Part shown: positions 58,256-64,000 of the stretch, in pieces
Numbering within the stretch: the first letter of the stretch is position 1
How the letters are laid out: the number at the start of each line of letters is the position of its first letter
Assembly: GCA_017456805.1 (NCBI GenBank)
Contig: JAFTIQ010000019.1
Span: 4,240-68,239 of the forward strand
Direction of reading: 5' to 3'
DNA length: 64,000 bases
From: Lentisphaeria bacterium
GTDB lineage: Bacteria; Verrucomicrobiota; Lentisphaeria; Victivallales; UBA1829
Translations under genes and position numbers: made by a program
The notes under the pieces: generated by a model
What the model was told of the DNA's origin: nothing
Database searches by the model: none
The model's input: only the letters and a program-made list of their open reading frames with translations

Positions 58256-60859
58256 ATGAGCAGAGTGCGCAAGAGGATTTCTCAGTATGATCTGATTTAC
58301 AACAGCCCGGCGCGGGGCTGGCTGGATGGTTTGGCGATCGGGAACGGTTCCATGTGTGCCCTGAACTATGATTCCGAAAGCGGGATTCCGGAATGGCTTG
58401 TCAATCATCACTCTCTCTGGGATGAACGGACCAGTGTTTTCAAACGTCATCCTATGGAGCATGTCCGCCGCATTGCAGCCGGTGAATTTCCTTTTTTCAG
58501 CGAAATGGTCAAGGAGAATCCAAGGGGAGCCCGGGTGGTTCCTGTGCCTGTTTACGGTGCTCAGCTGAGATTGGAATCCGGATATCCGGCAACCATGGCG
58601 CCGGTCCATAAGGTGTCACGGCAGCTGCATCTTTTTGACGGGATCCTGGAAACGAAACTTTCCCGTCATCTTTCCCATCCGGTGATGAAGAGTTTTATGG
58701 TTCCGGGGGAAGATCTTATGGTGATTCAAGTCCGGAATGTTTCCTGCCTGACGGCTTTTGCCCAGCGGATCAAACTGTTCCGTGCGGCACAGCCGGAGTA
58801 TGACGCTCCGGAATTCTATACGGAATCCGATGCCGCAGCGTTTCATTTGCGGATCGGGACAATGGAATATTCTGCTGCGGTTCTTGTTGTGAGCCGTCCG
58901 GATTGCCCCATTGCATATACGGATGAGTTTCCGAAATATATCAAATCAGCCTCCGTCGGAACTTCTTCTGTTACCGGAGTTTCTCTGGAAGCTGACAGCG
59001 CAGTGATTTCCGCAATGGGGAATTATGATGTGTTCCTGAGCATTTCTGTGGAGGATTCTCCCGCAGCATTGATTACCCGTCTCCGGGCTTCTGCGGCGGA
59101 GGGAAGTGACTCTCTTCAGGAAAAAAACTGTCAATACTGGAATCGATTCTGGGAGAGGAATGAAGTTTCTCTTGGGAATTCCGGCTTGGAACAGCTCTGG
59201 TATTTGAGCAATTATCACATGGGGATTGCGGAGGGGTATGCACCTGCATGGGGGCTTTGCGGACCGTGGTTCGGCAGAACCGGCGATGCTGTTCAGCGTT
59301 TGCCCTGGTTTGGATATTTCACCAACAATTACAATGCGCAGGCTCCGGTGATGCCGCTTCCGCTGATCAATCGTCCGGAACTGGCGGAGGGCACGTTCCG
59401 CATGATCCGGGATCAATTGAAAGCCGCCCGGGAAAATACGGAATATTTTGGTTTGCCGGGCGCCTACTATCCGCTGAGCTGCGGTCCAAGCGGAAAAGAG
59501 TGTTCTCACGGGGCATACCGGTTCTGTATGATGAGCGGGCCTTACTGGAGCTGTATGATCTACCGTCATTATCTTTATACGAAGGATCTGGAATTCCTGA
59601 GAAAGTACGGCTATGATGTGATCCGGGAAGTCTGCCGCTTTTTTGCCGGATATCTTGACTGGGATGGCCAGGAGGGATCATATCATCTCAATTGCAGTCA
59701 GAATTCGGAACTTTTCTATCTGGATCATTCGGATCCCATTGATACGCTCTGTTTCATCAAAGGAGCCTACCGGGCTGGACTTGCTTGTGCCGGATTGCTC
59801 GGCGGAGAGAAAACAGAATTGGAAAAATGGCAGCACATTCTGGATCATTTCCCGGAATATCCTGTGACATCCAAAGGTTTTTCGCCCTTGAAGGGGTTGC
59901 CGGAAAATCATATCAATCATTCCAGAACCCTCGGACCGGTGTTCCCTGCCGGAGAGTTGGATCCGGAGTTTCCCGGAAAGGATCTGGAAAGTGCGGAAAA
60001 GGAACTTTTCAATCCCACATGGATGGGATTCATGTACTCCTGCAGCTGCAACGATGGATTTGTGGAAGGCTGGACGGGGAAAGTGTTCCATCGCGGGCTC
60101 GCCGCATGTCGTCTCGGAGAGAAGAAAACTGCCTGGAAATCCTTGTGTGATTTGATCACCGGATGTGTGAAACCCAATGGCTTGATCGCTCATAATATGG
60201 CGTTGCTTGTCGATCCGGAACTCAGCGAAAAGAATATAGAGCAGATCCCGGATTTTGAAGTCTGCCGGGATGACGGAGCCGGCCCGATCCCGGTTTCAGA
60301 AATTGCCTGCGGCAGAACGGATGAAGAAGCCACCGAAGATCCGGAATGTAAGGAAAAAATGTATCCTGTTCTGGAGGGACCGGCGATTTATCTTCTGCTG
60401 ATCGGGGAAATGCTGCTTCAGGGATATCATGGATTGGTCCGGCTTTTCCCCGCGCTTCCGGATGAAATGGACGCCTCGTTCCGGGATCTCAGGACGGAAG
60501 GTCCCCTGCTGGTCTCTGCTGAACGGAAAAACAGAATCGTTCAGTTTGTCCGGATCCAGGCTTTGGAAAAACAAACATTCCGCCTGTTGAACCCATGGCC
60601 AGCCGGAACCGGAGTCTATCTGAACGGCGCACCTGTTACGCTGGAACATCATCATGCCTTCACTTTGGAAAAAGGGATGAGCCTGATTCTTTCCGTCGCT
60701 CCGGAAATCGAACCGGAAAAAGAGATCGCTCCCGAACCTGCGGAGGCTCGTTTGATCTCGTTTGACGGATGTCCCGGAGCGTTTGTCGGAAAACCTTCTC
60801 CCGCAGAATATTACACCGGATTGGAAAAGATCAGGACCAGCAGAGATCTCAAAAAATGA
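58256..60859 (+). CDS. GH95-like alpha-L-fucosidase/galactosidase
   Basis: An 867-residue cytoplasmic glycosidase. The N-terminus carries GWLDGLAIGNGSMCALNY...WLVNHHSLWDE, the GH95 pattern W-x-x-G-x-P/A-x-GNG followed by an Asn/Trp start motif. The helical catalytic barrel includes YWNRFWERNEVSL, PWFGYFTNNYNAQAP and EGWTGKVFHRG. The C-terminus has GYHGLVRLFPALPDEMDASFRDLRTEGPLLV, matching the GH95 end. GH95 enzymes remove alpha-1,2-fucose or galactose by inversion. AGGAG precedes the ATG. No signal peptide suggests action on imported oligosaccharides. It is probably monocistronic. Confidence 0.75.
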   Translation: MSRVRKRISQYDLIYNSPARGWLDGLAIGNGSMCALNYDSESGIPEWLVNHHSLWDERTSVFKRHPMEHVRRIAAGEFPFFSEMVKENPRGARVVPVPVYGAQLRLESGYPATMAPVHKVSRQLHLFDGILETKLSRHLSHPVMKSFMVPGEDLMVIQVRNVSCLTAFAQRIKLFRAAQPEYDAPEFYTESDAAAFHLRIGTMEYSAAVLVVSRPDCPIAYTDEFPKYIKSASVGTSSVTGVSLEADSAVISAMGNYDVFLSISVEDSPAALITRLRASAAEGSDSLQEKNCQYWNRFWERNEVSLGNSGLEQLWYLSNYHMGIAEGYAPAWGLCGPWFGRTGDAVQRLPWFGYFTNNYNAQAPVMPLPLINRPELAEGTFRMIRDQLKAARENTEYFGLPGAYYPLSCGPSGKECSHGAYRFCMMSGPYWSCMIYRHYLYTKDLEFLRKYGYDVIREVCRFFAGYLDWDGQEGSYHLNCSQNSELFYLDHSDPIDTLCFIKGAYRAGLACAGLLGGEKTELEKWQHILDHFPEYPVTSKGFSPLKGLPENHINHSRTLGPVFPAGELDPEFPGKDLESAEKELFNPTWMGFMYSCSCNDGFVEGWTGKVFHRGLAACRLGEKKTAWKSLCDLITGCVKPNGLIAHNMALLVDPELSEKNIEQIPDFEVCRDDGAGPIPVSEIACGRTDEEATEDPECKEKMYPVLEGPAIYLLLIGEMLLQGYHGLVRLFPALPDEMDASFRDLRTEGPLLVSAERKNRIVQFVRIQALEKQTFRLLNPWPAGTGVYLNGAPVTLEHHHAFTLEKGMSLILSVAPEIEPEKEIAPEPAEARLISFDGCPGAFVGKPSPAEYYTGLEKIRTSRDLKK

Positions 60860-60887
60860 TCCGTTTTTTTCTGAGTGTTTCAATCGG

Positions 60888-60928
60888 GCAGGCGGGAATC
60901 AACTTTTTTGAAATTTCCTCCCGCCTGC
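60888..60928. terminator. Hairpin between convergent fucosidase and isomerase genes
   Basis: GCAGGCGGGA (60888-60897) pairs with TCCCGCCTGC (60919-60928). The 21-nt loop contains T6. No T tract follows the stem on either strand, as in the 57910 hairpin. It lies between two convergent genes and probably ends both transcripts. Confidence 0.6.
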
Positions 60929-60934
60929 GGATCT

Positions 60935-61819
60935 TCAGAGCGATTGATAGATTTCCGCTGTTTTCCGGCAGCGGTCATACGCATCGGCAAGAAATGCTTT
61001 AATCTGTTCTTCCGGCTGCTGATTCGGCGGCAGATCTTCTTTGAAGAATGGAGTGTTCCGCATGGAAAGTTCAAAGCTCAGGGGGCGTCCGGAGGCACCG
61101 TAGGAGGATTCCTTGATGAACCTGACCAGTTCGGTCCAGTCGATGTTCCCGTAGAACGGCGGCTGATGCAAATCATCCCCGGTCGTATCATTATCGTGCA
61201 GATGCAGCGCTTCGATCCGGTCGCCCAGATTTTTGATGAGGCTGAGTCCGTTCCGGGAAAGCATATTGGCGTGACCGGAATCGAATGTGACGCCGATCCA
61301 TTCTTTCGGGAATTCCTTCAGGTAGAGGGGCAGGAGTTCAAAGGTATCTGCCGGTAAATTTTCCAACGCGATTTTCACATTATAGTGTTCCATTGCCGGG
61401 ATCAATTCATCCAGAGAACGCATTTGGGCATCGAATCTGGCACGGTTCAGCTTTCTGGCTTCTTCATCATACCGTTCGCCGTAATAAGGCGGATGCATCA
61501 TCAGCACGCCTTCGCCTCCCATTTCAACCAGCATTTCCATCCGGTTGATGACCAGTTCCACGCCGGCTTTCCGGCTGTATTCATCGGTGGAAAACCAGCA
61601 TTTTTCCTGTCCGGAAGATCCGTGAATATCCAGAAGCGTCAAGCCGTTTCGTTTGAAAATCTTCTTATATTCCGCGATTTCATGGGTGCTGTAAAGAAAA
61701 TCAGTGTTCCACTGATGACACCAATGCACATGAGTGAATCCGGCTTCCGCCATCATCCGGAGATATTTTTCGGGATGTCCGGTTCCTCCCAGATAGTCTG
61801 TGTTCAGAGCGATTTTCAT
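60935..61819 (-). CDS. Sugar phosphate isomerase/epimerase (xylose-isomerase-like TIM barrel)
   Basis: A 294-residue AP-endonuclease-2-type TIM barrel. Metal and substrate residues are suggested by HWCHQW, MMHPPYYG, IALENLPADTFELLPL (Glu ligand), VTFDSGHANML (Asp/His), LHLHDNDT and SFELSM. These proteins isomerise or epimerise ketoses and inositol derivatives and often work with Gfo/Idh oxidoreductases like those elsewhere in this window. AAGGAG precedes the ATG. It is 17 bp downstream of a small membrane protein gene and may share its transcript. Confidence 0.85.
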   Translation of the reverse strand: MKIALNTDYLGGTGHPEKYLRMMAEAGFTHVHWCHQWNTDFLYSTHEIAEYKKIFKRNGLTLLDIHGSSGQEKCWFSTDEYSRKAGVELVINRMEMLVEMGGEGVLMMHPPYYGERYDEEARKLNRARFDAQMRSLDELIPAMEHYNVKIALENLPADTFELLPLYLKEFPKEWIGVTFDSGHANMLSRNGLSLIKNLGDRIEALHLHDNDTTGDDLHQPPFYGNIDWTELVRFIKESSYGASGRPLSFELSMRNTPFFKEDLPPNQQPEEQIKAFLADAYDRCRKTAEIYQSL

Positions 61820-61836
61820 AAGTCAAAACTCCTTTT

Positions 61837-62040
61837 TTAAGAATGAAAAACTCCATATAGTCCGAGGACGAGAAAGGCCAGCGCGATAATGGAAAGGATC
61901 ACTCTTCTGCGATAGATCCTTTTTCCCTGCATGATCCGTCCGCTGATTTGCTGAAAGGGACCGATCCGCAGATAATTGGTCATAGCGATCCGTTTGTCGC
62001 TGCTGGAGGCATAATCGATTGTCTGATAGTTCCGTTTCAT
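61837..62040 (-). CDS. Small membrane protein of unknown function
   Basis: A 67-residue protein with a polar, Arg/Lys-rich N-terminal half (MKRNYQTIDYASSSDKRIAM...QGKRIYRRR) and one C-terminal transmembrane helix (VILSIIALAFLVLGLYGVF). I recognise no family. It begins 1 bp after the stop of the upstream coiled-coil/membrane protein gene, so the two are almost certainly co-translated and may form a membrane pair. The ribosome site is weak, which fits coupling. Confidence 0.65.
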   Translation of the reverse strand: MKRNYQTIDYASSSDKRIAMTNYLRIGPFQQISGRIMQGKRIYRRRVILSIIALAFLVLGLYGVFHS

Positions 62041-62041
62041 C

Positions 62042-62665
62042 TCAAAGAGCCACTTTCCATGCGAAAATGAATGCCAATCCCATCAGGACAGTACAGAAGA
62101 GCAGAGCAAGAAAGAGCGGGAAGAAGAAAACAAACCCTTTTTTCACGATTTCGCTGTTGGGCAGATTCATCAGATCGATCTCTCTTTTCTGATCTCCGGC
62201 AGCAGAAGCTGATCCGGTTTTTCCGGAATCCAGCTTTTTTGTCATCCGGATGGTTTCCAGCCGCATAAGTTCCAGGGCACGAAGGGTTTTGGAAAGAGCT
62301 TTTTCCTGTTCGCCGGATGTTTCTTCCGGCAGGGTGAGAGAAGCCAGTTCTTTTTTCAGTTGATTGACCTGTTCTGCCGCAGCGGAAAGTTCTTTTTCCC
62401 GGAGCTGATGGATTTCCATTTCTGCCTGATATTCAGAGATCATTCCTTCGATCCGGATTTCCAGATCATGATGCATCCGGTTGAATTCCTGGATCCGTTC
62501 AGGAGAAAGTTTCTGAACTTTCTGATCTGCTTCTTTTTCCGCGACATTTTTCTGTTGAGCGGGAACTTCCGGAACGCCGGGCAGGGAGGCGGAATTTGTT
62601 GCCTGAGCGATCTTGTCATTGATCTTATATAAGCTGTTTGTAAGACTTATTGCACCTTTTCCCAT
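62042..62665 (-). CDS. Coiled-coil protein with C-terminal membrane helix
   Basis: A 207-residue protein of unknown function. A short N-terminus and a Pro/Gln linker precede a long coiled coil (about residues 50-160, e.g. IEGMISEYQAEMEIHQLREKELSAAAEQVNQL). A Gly/Ser linker follows, then one or two hydrophobic segments (FVFFFPLFLALLFCTVLMGLAFIFAW). It is probably a tail-anchored inner-membrane protein. GGAG precedes the ATG. Its promoter region carries a 21-bp palindrome, and the 67-residue membrane protein gene follows by 1 bp. Confidence 0.7.
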   Translation of the reverse strand: MGKGAISLTNSLYKINDKIAQATNSASLPGVPEVPAQQKNVAEKEADQKVQKLSPERIQEFNRMHHDLEIRIEGMISEYQAEMEIHQLREKELSAAAEQVNQLKKELASLTLPEETSGEQEKALSKTLRALELMRLETIRMTKKLDSGKTGSASAAGDQKREIDLMNLPNSEIVKKGFVFFFPLFLALLFCTVLMGLAFIFAWKVAL

Positions 62666-62713
62666 GATGATTTCTCCGGCTGTTGATGATCAGAATAAAA
62701 CAGTATTTCAAGA

Positions 62714-62734
62714 TGAGGTAATCCAATTACCTCA
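62714..62734. promoter_or_regulatory. TGAGGTAAT palindrome, probable operator
   Basis: TGAGGTAAT (62714-62722), CCA, ATTACCTCA (62726-62734): perfect 9-bp arms with a 3-bp centre. It lies just downstream of the -10 at 62739-62744 (minus strand), over the expected transcription start of the coiled-coil gene. Confidence 0.6.
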
Positions 62735-62738
62735 AGAT

Positions 62739-62766
62739 AATATAGCATTGTTTGAAAAATGTTCAA
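62739..62766 (-). promoter_or_regulatory. Promoter of the coiled-coil/membrane protein operon
   Basis: Minus-strand TTGAAC (62761-62766), 16-bp spacer, TATATT (62739-62744). The leader to the ATG at 62665 is about 65 nt and begins in the palindrome. Confidence 0.6.
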
Positions 62767-62855
62767 TCTGTTCTTTTTTATTTTTCAGGAAAAGTATTCC
62801 TGGAACCCCTTCCCGGAGTTGATGTATCTTTTTTTCAAATATTTTCAGAAAAGTA

Positions 62856-62883
62856 TTGACAGAATTTAAATATATGATAGAAT
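62856..62883 (+). promoter_or_regulatory. Promoter of pseudopilin 6
   Basis: TTGACA at 62856-62861, 16-bp spacer, TAGAAT at 62878-62883, about 60 bp before the start codon at 62943. Confidence 0.65.
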
Positions 62884-62942
62884 AGGCATCAAAAGATAAA
62901 TTTCGTGCAGAATAGAATCTGAAAATGAGAGGAGACTTGAAA

Positions 62943-63830
62943 ATGTTTAAAGATCATCGAAGAATGGATGTTGTTCAACATGAAAGAATTTCAGAAGAGA
63001 AAAAAGGATTGCTGTTGGGTTTCACATTGATTGAACTGTTAGTTGTGATCGCTATTATTGCGATTCTTGCAGGAATGCTTCTGCCGGCATTGAACAACGC
63101 CCGGGAATCCAGCCGCAGTTCTTCCTGTGTCAATAATCTGAAACAGCTTGGAACAACAACATCTCTTTATTCTTCAGATAATGATGGTTTCATGCCGGCG
63201 ATTTATTCTGCGGACGCTTTGAAAGCGGTAGGCAGTTATTCCCAGATCGGAGCAGCGGGGAAAGGTCAGACATGGGTTGGTTTATTCTGGCCGTATATCG
63301 GAAGCACCGGGACCAGATTTTCCGGAAACTTCAATGCGATGGGCGGTCCGATGGTGCTGCGTTGTCCGACCAGACCGAATCTTGGCGCCGTGAGTCTCAA
63401 TGGAACGATCGGCGGTGTTATTGATGCCAAAGGCGACTTTTTTATTGCCAGCGGTTACGGTATCAACCCGTTTGCCACCGGTTATGTGGATGGTCACGGT
63501 GTATTCGGAAAAGCGCAGCGTCACAAACAGGTTGGTAGCCGCTCTTCCAGCAATATGGGGCTGTTCGCAGATACTTTGTGGTCCACAAGTGTGAATGATT
63601 ATTACGGTGCCAATCTTTCCCGTCCGTGGGTCAGCAGCCTGGAAACAGTCTGTTCCTCCTATAACGACCGCACGGATCTCCGCCATAAACGCAAAGCAAA
63701 TGTCTGTTTCATGGATGGTCATGTTGCCGCAATTACAAAACTTTCCTGTAATCCCGGGGAAAGATATTCAACAGGACTGACAAATAGTGGAGTTTATTAT
63801 CGGGATGGCTCTGCATTCGTTCCCAGATAA
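62943..63830 (+). CDS. Pseudopilin-like protein 6
   Basis: A 295-residue prepilin-like protein. A leader of about 27 residues ([21 protein letters not shown]...) precedes [14 protein letters not shown], followed by [20 protein letters not shown]. The C-terminus has [17 protein letters not shown], an H-x9-DG motif. The start at 62943 has GAGAGGAG 8 nt upstream; the earlier ATG at 62925 precedes that site. The gene may lead another operon continuing right of the window. Confidence 0.9.
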   Translation: MFKDHRRMDVVQHERISEEKKGLLLGFTLIELLVVIAIIAILAGMLLPALNNARESSRSSSCVNNLKQLGTTTSLYSSDNDGFMPAIYSADALKAVGSYSQIGAAGKGQTWVGLFWPYIGSTGTRFSGNFNAMGGPMVLRCPTRPNLGAVSLNGTIGGVIDAKGDFFIASGYGINPFATGYVDGHGVFGKAQRHKQVGSRSSSNMGLFADTLWSTSVNDYYGANLSRPWVSSLETVCSSYNDRTDLRHKRKANVCFMDGHVAAITKLSCNPGERYSTGLTNSGVYYRDGSAFVPR

Positions 63831-63919
63831 TCAGCAGTATTCCTAATGGAATTTAAGAAATGAGGTAATTTCAAAAGTCTTCAAAAATGTCTGAAAATTC
63901 TTGCAGAGATCTGAAAATG

Positions 63920-63957
63920 GAGCGTTTTCGGTGGTTACTCAGAGAGTAGCCACGCTC
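63920..63957 (+). other. Stem-loop near the right edge
   Basis: An outer GAGC/GCTC stem (63920-63923 with 63954-63957) encloses a 9-bp hairpin GTGGTTACT/AGTAGCCAC (63931-63939 with 63945-63953, one G-T pair, 5-nt loop). It lies 90 nt after pseudopilin 6. No T tract follows. It could be a 3'-end structure or part of a leader of the next, unseen gene. Confidence 0.4.
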
Positions 63958-64000
63958 AAACTACCATTTCCAGCTCATCAGCAATCTCTTTTCAACCAAA

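Noticed and set aside
1..64000. tRNA, rRNA, CRISPR arrays and insertion sequences
   Set aside because: No tRNA T-loop or cloverleaf pattern, rRNA segment, regularly spaced repeats or transposase gene was found by eye on either strand.

Overview
The window looks like a chromosome segment from a Lentisphaerota bacterium, most likely a Victivallales relative from an animal gut. The main evidence is six separate pseudopilin-like genes with nearly identical N-termini (the [18 protein letters not shown] type), three large secreted DUF4838 proteins, and many sialate O-acetylesterases, SGNH esterases, Asp-box propellers and Gfo/Idh oxidoreductases, with a sigma70-like promoter of the form TTGAAA-N16/17-TATATT. 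I saw no rRNA, tRNA, CRISPR array or transposase.

Layout. 1-4953: minus-strand operon of three paralogous sialate O-acetylesterases (the last runs off the left edge). 5019-8799: plus-strand operon of a secreted carbohydrate-binding-like protein, an alpha/beta esterase, a Gfo/Idh oxidoreductase and an SGNH esterase, ending directly against a YejM-like membrane sulfatase (8800-10641, minus). 10863-12962: an isolated A+T-rich gene encoding a caspase-like protease, a repetitive coiled coil and a C-terminal formylglycine-generating-enzyme/C-type-lectin fold. 12975-16122: lon and a LolA-like gene. 16254-17155: a structured intergenic inverted repeat and a phage-like DUF1353/small membrane protein pair. 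17192-24335: an SGNH esterase, then a DtxR regulator - LRR surface protein - HrpA helicase operon. 24421-28916: phosphomannomutase, an unassigned six-hairpin-like glycosidase and an SGNH esterase. 28906-36381: a six-gene minus-strand operon (pseudopilin, DUF4838, Asp-box sialidase-like, secreted beta protein, metallo-beta-lactamase fold, GH110-like galactosidase). 36533-38809: LacI- and GntR-type regulators. 38951-43884: pseudopilin, DUF4838, Gfo/Idh. 43950-47468: DUF4838 and pseudopilin, divergent from an AraC regulator followed by arfB. 48846-50043: a pseudopilin whose start lies in one arm of a 25-bp inverted repeat. 50044-57885: GntR regulator, pseudopilin, a carbohydrate-binding/DUF4091-like gene split by a -1 frame change at an A-AAA-AAG site, a propeller and a heparinase II/III-type lyase. 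58189-63830: GH95-like fucosidase, sugar isomerase, two coiled-coil/membrane proteins, and a sixth pseudopilin.

Together the genes describe glycan foraging on decorated host or plant polysaccharides: esterases remove acyl groups, exo-glycosidases and a lyase trim galactose, fucose and uronate-type residues, and oxidoreductases and isomerases process unusual sugars. Each cluster has its own one-component regulator. No SusC/SusD pair, ABC importer, PTS or symporter is encoded in the window. In four of the clusters the first gene is a pseudopilin immediately followed by a large secreted enzyme.

The observations I rate highest are the frameshift-split enzyme at 52684-52690, the caspase/FGE fusion with its repeats and stop-codon hairpin, the 25-bp inverted repeat at 49561-49688, and the recurring pseudopilin-first operon design.
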